Assembly (NCBI RefSeq): GCF_027625935.1
Contig: NZ_CP115300.1
Span: 6,014,001-6,078,000, forward strand
Direction: 5' to 3'
DNA from: Streptomyces camelliae
Lineage (GTDB): Bacteria; Actinomycetota; Actinomycetes; Streptomycetales; Streptomycetaceae
DNA: 64,000 nucleotides
Each line of letters starts with the position of its first letter. Position 1 is the stretch's first letter. Shown here piece by piece: positions 50,511 through 58,614 of the stretch. The notes beneath the pieces are model-generated. The model worked only from the letters and a program-made list of their open reading frames with translations, made no database searches and had not been told where the DNA came from. The translations under genes and the position numbers were made by a program.

Positions 50511-51902
50511 GTGCGCGCTTCGCACGAACTGCGTGTGCTGTCGGTCTACGAGGGCTTCTTCTCCGGAGGAGCCCGGATCGTGCACAGCGACGTCGTCCTG
50601 GGACTGGCCGAGGGCGGCCAGTCCCACCAGGTGCTCAGCATCCACGGCGAGGTCCGCCGCGAGGCCACCTCGCAGCGCATGGAGGACGACGCCTGCTACC
50701 GGGCGCTGACGGCCGCCGGGGTCGGCGTCACCTCGCTCGGCCGCAGCGCCGGGCTGGTGGACGGATCGCTGGCCGCGGACGCCTTCAGCGGCCCGGAGCT
50801 GGCCGGAACGGCCCGGTCCATGGCCGGCGCTGACGTGATCCTCTCCCTGAAGGAACAGCCGCTCGCCCTGCTCAACCAGGGCGGCCTGCCCCGCCGCCCG
50901 GTCGTGGTCTGCCTGCACCGCTCCGACCCGGAGAACCAGGGCCCCGCCCTCGACGAGCTGAAGGCCGCCATCGCCGACGGCACGGTGGTGGCGTGCGTGT
51001 GCTGCGCCGAGTCGACCCGGGCGGCGTACGAGGCGGCGGGCATCCCGGCCGAGCTGCTGCACGTGATCCCCAACGGCGTGGACCTGCTCCGCTTCCGCCC
51101 GGACGCGGCGGCCCGGCTCGCCTTCCGCGCCTCCCTCGACATCGCCCCCACGGCCCCGGTGGTCGTCTTCGCGGCCCGGTACGCCCCGATGAAGAACGTG
51201 CCGCTGCTGCTCCGCGCGGCCCGCGCCTGGCTGGCCCGCGAACCCGAGGGCCACGTCCTGATGTGCGGGGCGGGCATGAGCGACGAGAACCCCGCCCTGC
51301 GGGCCGACATCGAGGCCGCCTTCGGCGCGGACCGGCACCTGGCGGAGCGGATCGGGCTGCTCGGCGTACGGCACGACATGGAGACCGTGTACGCCGGCGC
51401 CGATGCCGTCGCCCTGACCTCCGTCTCCGGGGAGGCGGCCCCGCTGTGCCTGATCGAGGGCATGATGTGCGGCGCGGTCCCGGTGACCACCGACATCGGC
51501 GACAGCGCGTCGATCGTCGACGGCCTCGGCTTCGTCACCCCGCCGGACCCGGACGCGATCGCCCTCGCCTGGAGCGCCGCGATCACCAGCCGCGCGGATC
51601 TGGCCCCGGCCCTGGAGCTGAGCCGGGAGCGGTTCAGCCGTACGCGGATGATCGCGGCTTACGCGACCCTGCTCGACGAGGTGTACGCCTCACACGTCGG
51701 CGGGCAGCGGGTCGTCGCGCAGCACGCTGTAGGCGACGCCGTCGCGCCACTGCCCGTCCCGGAAGACGATGCCGCGCAGTACGCCCTCGCGAGTGAAGCC
51801 GGCCTTCTCCAGGGCCCGCTGTTCGGCGATGTTCTCGGCCTCGGTGTCGGCCTCGATCCGCATCACGGGGCTGTGCGCGAAGAGGTAGCGGACGAGCTTT
51901 AG
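50511..51902 (+). CDS. GT4-type glycosyltransferase with antisense-overlapping 3' end
   Basis: A 463-residue glycosyltransferase of the GT-B fold, group 1. The N-terminal half has LSVYEGFFSGGARIVHSDVVLGL; the donor-site half has VVFAARYAPMKNVPLLLRAAR and the EX7E-like SGEAAPLCLIEGMM (about 305-320). The true domain ends near LLDEVYASH (about 392). The last 70 residues are encoded opposite the 3' end of the convergent GNAT gene (51690-51902), suggesting a lost stop codon and run-through. The acceptor is unknown; export of a glycan or secondary metabolite decoration are possibilities. Confidence 0.88.
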   Translation: MRASHELRVLSVYEGFFSGGARIVHSDVVLGLAEGGQSHQVLSIHGEVRREATSQRMEDDACYRALTAAGVGVTSLGRSAGLVDGSLAADAFSGPELAGTARSMAGADVILSLKEQPLALLNQGGLPRRPVVVCLHRSDPENQGPALDELKAAIADGTVVACVCCAESTRAAYEAAGIPAELLHVIPNGVDLLRFRPDAAARLAFRASLDIAPTAPVVVFAARYAPMKNVPLLLRAARAWLAREPEGHVLMCGAGMSDENPALRADIEAAFGADRHLAERIGLLGVRHDMETVYAGADAVALTSVSGEAAPLCLIEGMMCGAVPVTTDIGDSASIVDGLGFVTPPDPDAIALAWSAAITSRADLAPALELSRERFSRTRMIAAYATLLDEVYASHVGGQRVVAQHAVGDAVAPLPVPEDDAAQYALASEAGLLQGPLFGDVLGLGVGLDPHHGAVREEVADEL

Positions 51903-52220
51903 CTGAGCCCGGCTGCCGATGCCCCGGCCCCGGGCCTCGGGGAGCAGCTGTGCGCCGATGTTCCAGCAGTAGGTGGAGGCCGAGACGACGACCTTCCGCC
52001 ACGCGACGAACCCGAGCGGCTCGGCACCGACGGCGACGACCAACTGGCCACCGTCCGCGCCGAGCATCCGGTCCTCCTCCCAGCGTTGCCGGAACCGCCG
52101 GGGGTCGGCGAACCCGTACCACTGGAAGGGCCCGGCGGCGGTGGGGTCGGTGAGGAAGCGCTCCAGCAGGGGGAGGTCCTCCTCACCGACGGGGCGGAGG
52201 GTTGTGGGTTCGGCGGACAT
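51690..52220 (-). CDS. GNAT-family N-acetyltransferase
   Basis: A 176-residue acetyltransferase. Motif A for acetyl-CoA is in LLPEARGRGIGSRAQLKLVRYLF (about 92-115, R/Q-x-x-G-x-G), followed by ADTEAENIAEQRALEKAGFTREGVLRG, characteristic of RimJ/RimL-like GNATs acting on protein N termini or small amines. ATG 52220 starts the homology (TTLRPVGEEDLPLLERFL). The final 213 bases are opposite the extended glycosyltransferase frame. Confidence 0.92.
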   Translation of the reverse strand: MSAEPTTLRPVGEEDLPLLERFLTDPTAAGPFQWYGFADPRRFRQRWEEDRMLGADGGQLVVAVGAEPLGFVAWRKVVVSASTYCWNIGAQLLPEARGRGIGSRAQLKLVRYLFAHSPVMRIEADTEAENIAEQRALEKAGFTREGVLRGIVFRDGQWRDGVAYSVLRDDPLPADV

Positions 52221-52276
52221 GAGGCTGATGCTGCCATGACATCGAGCCGCCGAGCGGGAACCCCGGGAAAGCGGCC

Positions 52277-53086
52277 TCAGGAAGCCCGATCGAGTGCCGG
52301 CAGGTAGCCGTACGAGTGGCCCAGGGCCGTGGGGTGGTACGACTCGGTGAGCCTGAGCAGGTCGACGCTGTGCAGCCAGGGGGCGCGAGAGCAGATCTCG
52401 TGGCCGGTGAAGGCGGACCTGACGTCGGCGAACGCGAACCCGTGGTCGGCGGCGCGCTCGGCGATCATGGTGTCGAGCCGGTCCACGGCCCGGTCGATGG
52501 CGGCGCGTTCGGTGTCCTGGAGGCCGGCCTGGCAGGTGCCCATGAGGTGGTACAGGTGCGGATAGCCGAGCACCACGACATGCGCGGCGGGAGCCCGGTC
52601 CCGGATGGCCGAGTAGAGCCGGTCCAGGTCGCGCGGGAGGGCGCCGTCCATGGCGGCGCGCGCCCGGGAGACGGCCGACAGACAGCGGTCGGTGCCGCCC
52701 AGCGCGCAGGTGGTCATGACGCCGGCGAAGCCCGCGTCACTGCCGCCGACGGTGAGGGTGACCAGCCGGGTGCCCGGCCCGAGCGCGGTGAGCTGGTCCT
52801 TCAGCACGTCGCTCGCGTGGGCGCCGTTGCACGCGGGGAAGGCGAAGGCCGCTGTGTGGTGGGCCGCCGCCCACAGCATGGGGTACGACCGGCTGCTGCG
52901 CTTGCAGTGCGCGGGGCCGGGGAGGTAGTCGCCGGCGCCCACACCCGAGGAGTAGGAGTCGCCGAGGGCCACATAGCCCATGGCGGCCGTGCGGGGCGCC
53001 CCTTGCGCCGTGTCGGGGGCGGTGGCGAGGCAGGCCGTGGCGAGCAGGAAGGCGGCCGAGCACACGGCCATCCGGGTGTGTCGCAT
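52277..53086 (-). CDS. Secreted SGNH/GDSL hydrolase
   Basis: A 269-residue exported lipase/esterase. Signal peptide 1-30; block I is YVALGDSYSSGVGAG with nucleophile S44; GGSDAGFAG is the block III region (Asp in the usual Asn position); the catalytic His is in ESYHPTALGH (about H251), where Glu stands at the position normally Asp. Six Cys suggest three disulfides, as in the S. coelicolor SGNH lipases, so it resembles this extracellular lipase group. The ATG has no strong ribosome binding site, only CCGAGACGT. Confidence 0.92.
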   Translation of the reverse strand: MRHTRMAVCSAAFLLATACLATAPDTAQGAPRTAAMGYVALGDSYSSGVGAGDYLPGPAHCKRSSRSYPMLWAAAHHTAAFAFPACNGAHASDVLKDQLTALGPGTRLVTLTVGGSDAGFAGVMTTCALGGTDRCLSAVSRARAAMDGALPRDLDRLYSAIRDRAPAAHVVVLGYPHLYHLMGTCQAGLQDTERAAIDRAVDRLDTMIAERAADHGFAFADVRSAFTGHEICSRAPWLHSVDLLRLTESYHPTALGHSYGYLPALDRAS

Positions 53087-53167
53087 ACGTCTCGGTCTAC
53101 CGTGGCCCGGCCGGCGCCGCCCGCCGGTCCCGGCCGTCCGGGTGAGAGCACAGCGTGACGAAGGCAC

Positions 53168-53206
53168 GAGGAGGGGCCACCGGAATCGTCCCGGTGGCCC
53201 CTCCTC
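53168..53206 (-). terminator. Hairpin terminator of the AbiEi-like gene
   Basis: GAGGAGGGGCCACCGG (53168-53183), seven-base loop, CCGGTGGCCCCTCCTC (53191-53206): a 16-base perfect stem 41 bases past the stop of the minus-strand gene, without T-tract. Confidence 0.85.
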
Positions 53207-53247
53207 TCCCCTCCTGCTTCCCCCGCTGGTGCTCCGCCGGTCCGTCA

Positions 53248-54288
53248 CTACCGGGGAAGCACCACGACATAGGCGGCCGGGTCCCGGTCGGCGGACGCCA
53301 TCAGGGCCGTACGGACCACCGCCGCCTGCTGTTCCAGGGAGTCCCGGAGCTTCTTCGGGGTGATGTACACGACCGTGATCCCGAGGCGTTCCAGGTGTTC
53401 GCGCTTGCGGGCGTACTCGGACCAGAGGGCGTCCTCGTCCTGGCGGGGGGCGCGGGTGTCGAGTTCGACCGCCACCGCCTGGTCGGGCCAGTAGGCGTCC
53501 AGGCCGCCCAGGTGCGGGCCGCCGGGCAGGCGCAGGTCGACGTTCCAGACCGGGTCGGGCAGGCCGTACTCGGCGACCATCCGGTACAGGCGGTCCTCGG
53601 CGATCGAGCGGCCCTCGGCCAGGAGTGAGTCCACGGCGTCGACCACGTGCGGCCGGTTCAGCAGCTTGGCCTGGGTCAACTCCCGTACCACGGAGGCCGG
53701 TTCGCAGTGGCCCGCGCGTACCGCCTCGGTCAGCAGCCGGCGTACCGCCTCGGCGTCGGTCAGTTCCGCGACCGCGTCCGCCAGGGCCCGGGGCACGGGC
53801 GCGACCGGCAGGCCGGTCACCGTGCGGGGTGTCGGCAGGGCGGGGGTGCGCAGGACGCGGACGTAGCCCGTGGGGCGCAGCCGGCGCTGGCGCGGGACCA
53901 GGACGTCGATGTGGTCCAGGGAGAGCAGGGGCGGGGTGGCCGAGAAGCCGTACAGGGTCAGCGCCGCCAGGCCCGTGATCATCGCCTCCGCGTAGACCGG
54001 GGCGTGCGGGGTCTCCGCCGTCGGCTGGGGCGGGACGCCGGGCGCCGACGACTCGCGGGCCGCGTACAGCAGCGCCCCGTGCAGACGCTCCTCGCTCGTC
54101 GGCGGGCCGGGGTGGAGGAGGACCACGTTCGGGAGCAGCTGCTGCCAGGGGCCGTCGGGGCGGCACTGCTCGGTCACCTCGGCCGCTGTCAGGCCGTGGG
54201 CGCGCAGCTGAGCCGTCGTCAGGACGCGGCGGTGGACCTCGGAGAGGTGGCGGAGGGGGCGGGGGGAGAGCGGGGTGTTGTGCGTCAT
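53248..54288 (-). CDS. AbiEi-like / DUF559-like protein
   Basis: A 346-residue protein. The N-terminal 90 residues (LTTAQLRAHGLTAAEVTEQ, GPWQQLLPNVVLLHPGP) resemble the winged helix of the AbiEi/type IV toxin-antitoxin antitoxin family. The C-terminal 110 residues (DPVWNVDLRLPGG, AVAVELDTRAP, REHLERLGITVVYITPKKL) resemble the DUF559/Vsr-like PD-(D/E)XK fold with the central acidic strand VELD. Such fusions are abundant in actinobacteria; no toxin gene (AbiEii) is next to it, so a working TA pair is not supported. ATG 54288 lacks a close ribosome binding site; AAAGGAGGG lies 29 bases upstream. Confidence 0.78.
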   Translation of the reverse strand: MTHNTPLSPRPLRHLSEVHRRVLTTAQLRAHGLTAAEVTEQCRPDGPWQQLLPNVVLLHPGPPTSEERLHGALLYAARESSAPGVPPQPTAETPHAPVYAEAMITGLAALTLYGFSATPPLLSLDHIDVLVPRQRRLRPTGYVRVLRTPALPTPRTVTGLPVAPVPRALADAVAELTDAEAVRRLLTEAVRAGHCEPASVVRELTQAKLLNRPHVVDAVDSLLAEGRSIAEDRLYRMVAEYGLPDPVWNVDLRLPGGPHLGGLDAYWPDQAVAVELDTRAPRQDEDALWSEYARKREHLERLGITVVYITPKKLRDSLEQQAAVVRTALMASADRDPAAYVVVLPR

Positions 54289-54402
54289 GGCGTCGGGATT
54301 CCCGCGCCCCGTCCCTCCTTTAACCGCTGTTACACGGCCGTTGAGGAATGCGGACAAGACGGGACTAAAGGTCAGGTGTTCGGATGCCGAGTAGGCAGCG
54401 AA

Positions 54403-54435
54403 AACCCCTGGTCCGAACGGGGTGGACCAGGGGTT
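54403..54435 (-). terminator. Intrinsic terminator of the second pepN
   Basis: AACCCCTGGTCC (54403-54414), nine-base loop, GGACCAGGGGTT (54424-54435); on the minus strand the stem is followed by TTTTC. It lies 48 bases after the pepN2 stop. Confidence 0.85.
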
Positions 54436-54482
54436 ACGGCTATGTTTGACCGAATTTCGTAACGGTCACCTACCGGGCAAAC

Positions 54483-57089
54483 TCAGGCCAAAGCTCGGCT
54501 GCCGTCGGCCGCCGGGCCGGCCGTCGCATCGCACTCCTGTGCGCGCAGTGCCCGCGCCAGGTCGTCCCGTGCCTCCAGCACGAGGCGGCGCAGCGCCGGC
54601 GCCGCGTCCGCGTGCTCCGCCAGCCACGCGTCCGTCGCCGCCAGCGTCTCCGGCCGGTCCTGGTACCCCGGGAACAGGCCCCGTACGACGTCCATGCCGA
54701 TCTGGATCGACCGCTCGGCCCACACCCGCTCGATCACCGCGAAGTACTTCTCGGCGTACGGCGCCGTCAGCTCCCGCTGCGAGGCCTGGTCGAAGCCCGC
54801 GATCGTCGCCTCCACCAGGGCGTTCGACAGCACGTCGGACTCCACGACCTGCGCCCACGCCTGCGCCTTGACCGCCGCCGACGGGCGGGCCGCGAGGCAG
54901 CGGACCTGGTGACGCTTGCCGGACGCCGTGTCGTCCCGGGCCAGTTCGGCCGCCAGCACCGACTCGTCGGCCGCGCCGTGCGCGGTCAGCGGTTCCAGGA
55001 ACGCCCAGCGCAGCTCCTGGTCCACCACCAGCCCGTCGATCGCCGACGTGCCGTCCAGCAGGTCCGTCAGCAGCTTCAGGTCCGGCTCGGCGGAGGCCAC
55101 GCGCGCGAAGAACCGAGCCCAGGCCAGCTGGTGCTCGCTGCCCGGCTCGGCCGCCCGCAGCTCCCGCAGCGCACCTTCCGCCAGCAGCTCACCGCCGGCC
55201 GTCCGCCACTCGGGCGCCGCATAGTGGGTCAGCGCCGACTCCGCCCACGCGTGCAGCATCTGCAGCACACCGATGTCCGACTCCCGGCCCGCGAACGTCA
55301 GCACCAGGGCGACGAAGTCCCGCGCCGGCAGCAGCGCGTCCCGCGTCATGTTCCACAGCGCCGACCAGCACAGGGCCCGGGCGAGGGGATCCGTCAGGGC
55401 GCCCAGGTGCGTGCGCAGGGTGTCCAGCGAGGTCGCGTCGAAGCGGATCTTGCAGTACGTCAGGTCGTCGTCGTTGACCAGCACCAGGTCCGGCGCCTCG
55501 GCACCCGCCAGCTCCGCGACGACCGTACGCGGGCCCTCCACGTCCGTCTCCACGCGCCCGTACCGTTCGAGGGAGCCCTCGGGCGTACGCCGGTACAGAC
55601 CCACGGCGATCCGGTGCGGACGCAGCTCGGGGTGGGATTCCGGGGCTTCCTGCACGACCGCGAGCTCGGCGACCCGGCCGCTGTCGGCGTCCAGCAGTAC
55701 CTGCGGGGTCAGCGAGTTCACCCCGGCCGTCTGGAGCCAGGAGCCGGCCCACGCCGACATGTCCCGGCCGCTGGTCTCGCCCAGCACCGACAGCAGGTCG
55801 CCGAGGCGTGTGTTGCCGTACGCGTGCCGCTTGAAGTACCGGCGGGCGCCCTCCAGGAACGCCTCCTGGCCGACGTACGCCCCCAGCTGCTTCAGCACCG
55901 AGGCGCCCTTGGCGTAGGTGATGCCGTCGAAATTCAGCTTGGCGTCCTGCAGATCACGGATGTCCGCCGTGATCGGATGCGTGGACGGCAGCTGGTCCGC
56001 GCGGTACGCCCATGCCTTGCGGCGGTTGGCGAAGGTGATCCAGGCGCCGGTGAAGCGGGTCGCGCCCACGTTCGCGAACGAGCCCATGAAGTCCGCGAAG
56101 GACTCCTTCAGCCACAGGTCGTCCCACCACTCCATGGTGACCAGGTCGCCGAACCACATGTGCGCCATCTCGTGCAGGACGACGTTGGCCCGCGCCTCGT
56201 ACGACGCCTGCGTCACCTTCCCGCGGAAGATGTACTCCTCGCGGAAGGTCACCAGCCCCGGGTTCTCCATCGCGCCCAGGTTGTACTCCGGCACGAAGGC
56301 CTGGTCGTACTTCCCGAACGGGTACGGGTAGTCGAAGTGGTCGTGGAAGAAGTCCAGGCCCTGCTTGGTGATCAGGAAGACGTCGTCCGCGTCGAAGTGC
56401 GGAGCCAGCCCCTTGCGGCACATCGCGCCGAGCGGGATCTCCAGCTTCGTACCGTCCTCGAAGGTACGGGTGTAGGAGTCGGTGACGTAGTGGTACGGCC
56501 CCGCCACAACACAGGTGATGTATGTCGAGATGGGCTTGGTCTCGGCGAACTTCCACACCCCGTCGGCCAGTTCGCCCGCGCCGTTGCTCCACGCCGTCCA
56601 GCCCTCGGGCGCCTGGACCTCGAAGCGGTACGGCGCCTTCAGGTCCGGCTGCTCGAAGTTCGCGAAGACGCGGCGGGCGTCGGCCGGCTCGTACTGGGTG
56701 TAGAGGTAGACCTCGCCGTCCTCGGGGTCGACGAAGCGGTGCAGGCCCTCACCGGTGCGGGAGTAGGCGCACTGGGCGTCCACCACCAGCTCGTTCTCCG
56801 CCGCCAGGTCCTCCAGCGTGATCCGCGCGCCGTCGAAGACCTCGCCCGGGTCCAGGTCCCGCCCGTTGAGCGACACCGACGTCACGCTCGGTGCGATCAG
56901 GTCGGCGAAGGTCGTGGCGCCCGGCTCGTTGCTGCGGAAGCGGATCGTGGTCACCGAGCGGAACGTGCGCGGCTCGCCGTCCCCCTCGCCGACGGCGGAC
57001 CGGAGGTCCAGGAACACGTCGTATCCGTCGACCGACAGCAGGGCGGCCCGCTCCCTGGCCTCGTCGCGGGACAGATTCTCACCGGGCAC
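54483..57089 (-). CDS. pepN: Aminopeptidase N, second copy
   Basis: An 868-residue M1 aminopeptidase, collinear with the copy at 37359-39935. GAMENPG is near residue 272 and HEMAH with KESFADF (third zinc ligand Glu) near 304-327. The N-terminal region ENLSRDEARERAALLSVDGY mirrors the first copy. Differences include PG for AG in the substrate loop and many surface changes, so it is a divergent paralogue. GTG 57089 has GAGGAG eight bases away and matches the start of the paralogue; an ATG at 57119 would add ten residues. Confidence 0.94.
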   Translation of the reverse strand: MPGENLSRDEARERAALLSVDGYDVFLDLRSAVGEGDGEPRTFRSVTTIRFRSNEPGATTFADLIAPSVTSVSLNGRDLDPGEVFDGARITLEDLAAENELVVDAQCAYSRTGEGLHRFVDPEDGEVYLYTQYEPADARRVFANFEQPDLKAPYRFEVQAPEGWTAWSNGAGELADGVWKFAETKPISTYITCVVAGPYHYVTDSYTRTFEDGTKLEIPLGAMCRKGLAPHFDADDVFLITKQGLDFFHDHFDYPYPFGKYDQAFVPEYNLGAMENPGLVTFREEYIFRGKVTQASYEARANVVLHEMAHMWFGDLVTMEWWDDLWLKESFADFMGSFANVGATRFTGAWITFANRRKAWAYRADQLPSTHPITADIRDLQDAKLNFDGITYAKGASVLKQLGAYVGQEAFLEGARRYFKRHAYGNTRLGDLLSVLGETSGRDMSAWAGSWLQTAGVNSLTPQVLLDADSGRVAELAVVQEAPESHPELRPHRIAVGLYRRTPEGSLERYGRVETDVEGPRTVVAELAGAEAPDLVLVNDDDLTYCKIRFDATSLDTLRTHLGALTDPLARALCWSALWNMTRDALLPARDFVALVLTFAGRESDIGVLQMLHAWAESALTHYAAPEWRTAGGELLAEGALRELRAAEPGSEHQLAWARFFARVASAEPDLKLLTDLLDGTSAIDGLVVDQELRWAFLEPLTAHGAADESVLAAELARDDTASGKRHQVRCLAARPSAAVKAQAWAQVVESDVLSNALVEATIAGFDQASQRELTAPYAEKYFAVIERVWAERSIQIGMDVVRGLFPGYQDRPETLAATDAWLAEHADAAPALRRLVLEARDDLARALRAQECDATAGPAADGSRALA

Positions 57090-57225
57090 GGGCGGCACTC
57101 CTCGGGTGGTGTTCGGCATATGGACAGGGCCGATCCTGCCATGTGCCCCTGACAGCGGGCAGCAGGGAATCATGGCCGCGCGGCTGTCGTTGACGTTTCA
57201 AAAGAGTCGTTCCCTGAGGAGAACC

Positions 57226-57876
57226 ATGTCCGAGTCCGGCAAGACCCCCGTCGACTTCTGGTTCGACCCGCTGTGCCCCTGGGCCTGGATGACCTCCCGG
57301 TGGGTGCTGGAGGTCGAGAAGGTCCGCGACATCGAGGTCCGCTGGCACATCATGAGCCTCGCCGTCCTCAACGAGGACAAGCTGGACGAGCTGCCCGAGC
57401 AGTACCGGGACATGCTCGCGACCAAGGCGTGGCAGCCGGTCCGCGTGGTCACCGCCGCCTGGCAGAAGCACGGCGAGGACATCCTCGGCCCGCTCTACAC
57501 GGCGCTCGGCACCCGCATCCACAACAACGGCGAGGGCCCGACCCTGGAGGCCATCGCCGGCGCCCTCGCGGACGTCGGCCTGCCCGCCGAGCTGATCGAG
57601 TACGCCGAGCAGACGGACTTCGAGTTCGACGCCGAGCTGCGCGCCTCCCACAAGGAGGGCATCGACAAGGTCGGCCAGGAGGTCGGTACCCCTGTCATCG
57701 CGGTCCCGGGCGCCGACGGCGAGCAGATCGCCTTCTTCGGCCCGGTCGTCACCCCCGCCCCGAAGGGCGAGGAGGCGGCCCGCCTGTGGGACGGCACGCT
57801 CGCGGTGGCGTCGGTGCCGGGCTTCTACGAGATCAAGCGGACCCGGACCCAGGGGCCGGACTTCAGCAACCTGTAG
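57226..57876 (+). CDS. DsbA-family mycothiol-dependent nitroreductase-like protein
   Basis: A 216-residue thioredoxin-fold protein of the Rv2466c-type family (mycothiol-dependent reductase of actinobacteria). The active-site start is DFWFDPLCPWAW: C17 is kept, but the second Cys of CPWC is Ala20, so it must use a one-thiol mechanism. The helical insertion and GTPVIAVPG cis-Pro loop (about 155) fit DsbA/FrnE folds. No signal peptide, so it is cytoplasmic. ATG 57226 has TGAGGAGA six bases away. It is divergent from the second pepN. Confidence 0.92.
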   Translation: MSESGKTPVDFWFDPLCPWAWMTSRWVLEVEKVRDIEVRWHIMSLAVLNEDKLDELPEQYRDMLATKAWQPVRVVTAAWQKHGEDILGPLYTALGTRIHNNGEGPTLEAIAGALADVGLPAELIEYAEQTDFEFDAELRASHKEGIDKVGQEVGTPVIAVPGADGEQIAFFGPVVTPAPKGEEAARLWDGTLAVASVPGFYEIKRTRTQGPDFSNL

Positions 57877-57911
57877 CCCGTGGCGGGCGGGTCCGGATGC
57901 GAGACCGGTGA

Positions 57912-58346
57912 CTACGAGAGCGGCACGCCGGGCCTGAGGAAGAACAGGCCGGAGACGGCGCCGCCGTTGTCGAAGCTCACGCGGAACTCACCGGGCCCGC
58001 GCTCCAGGCGAAGGGGCACGCTGACCACGGTGAACCCGTCGGCCTTGGCGTCCTCGGGTCGCTGGTGGGACATGTAACGCCCGAACTGCTCCTGGTAGTT
58101 GCTCCATGCCTGCTTCAGTGCCTCCGGCGGCAGCTGCCTGCGCACGGTGGCGTCGAAGTGGGCGGTGGCGGCGGTGTAGTCGCCCTTGACGATGTCATTG
58201 AGCGTCTGCAGGGCGATCGCGTCGTCCTGAGGCGCGGCCGGTGCGTAACCGGCGGCCGGCAGGAGTGCGGATGCGGCCAGCGCCAGCGTGGCCACAGCCC
58301 GGACGAGTCGCCGCTTGCCGCCGGGTGCGATGTCGTTGGCAGACAT
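57912..58346 (-). CDS. Secreted DUF3887-type protein
   Basis: A 144-residue exported protein. The signal peptide runs to about residue 38 (LVRAVATLALAASALLPAAGYAPA); the mature part has the alpha-beta DUF3887 pattern (GDYTAATAHFDATVRRQLPPEALKQAWSNYQEQFG, then VVSVPLRLERGPGEFRVSFDNGGAVSGLFFLRP). Such domains resemble NTF2-like folds that bind small ligands or stabilise partner hydrolases. ATG 58346 is taken because the signal peptide starts there. Its stop is convergent with the DsbA-like gene (36 bases). Confidence 0.85.
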   Translation of the reverse strand: MSANDIAPGGKRRLVRAVATLALAASALLPAAGYAPAAPQDDAIALQTLNDIVKGDYTAATAHFDATVRRQLPPEALKQAWSNYQEQFGRYMSHQRPEDAKADGFTVVSVPLRLERGPGEFRVSFDNGGAVSGLFFLRPGVPLS

Positions 58347-58395
58347 ACGTTCATCGTGCGCCCCGCGCCCGTCCCTCGCCTGCCGGGCGGACGAG

Positions 58396-58434
58396 CGGAG
58401 AGGCCCGTGAGTCACGTCCTCACGGGCCTCTCCG
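58396..58434 (-). terminator. Hairpin terminator of the permease transcript
   Basis: CGGAGAGGCCCGTGAG (58396-58411), seven-base loop, CTCACGGGCCTCTCCG (58419-58434): a 16-base perfect stem. On the minus strand the stop codon of the 64-codon ORF falls inside its first arm. Confidence 0.85.
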
Positions 58435-58614
58435 TTCCTCCGCCTGCCGTCGTGAAGGGTTCTGCCAGCGGATGCTGTGCAGGATGTGCCCGGGGAGATG
58501 GAAGGCCAGGTTCTTCTCCAGCCCGTTGACCGAGCCCCAGCTCTCCTTGTCCCGCGCCTTCGCCGGCTGCTCCAGCGTGGGCGTCAGCCGCTCTTGGCCC
58601 GCACCTTCTGCCAT
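58420..58614 (-). CDS. Small unknown protein coupled to the amino-acid permease
   Basis: A 64-residue ORF starting at an ATG inside the last codons of the permease gene (overlap 31 bases, different frame) and ending in the terminator stem. Third codon positions are almost all G or C from codon 7 onwards (GAG CGG CTG ACG CCC ACG CTG GAG), through [19 protein letters not shown] and [13 protein letters not shown], so it looks genuinely coding. The product is basic and hydrophilic with no membrane helix. Function unknown; position suggests a regulator, partner or accessory subunit of the permease. Confidence 0.6.
   Translation of the reverse strand: MAEGAGQERLTPTLEQPAKARDKESWGSVNGLEKNLAFHLPGHILHSIRWQNPSRRQAEERRGP

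Noticed and set aside
53248..54288. Type IV toxin-antitoxin system
   Set aside because: Only an AbiEi-like N terminus is present; no AbiEii-type toxin gene next to it.
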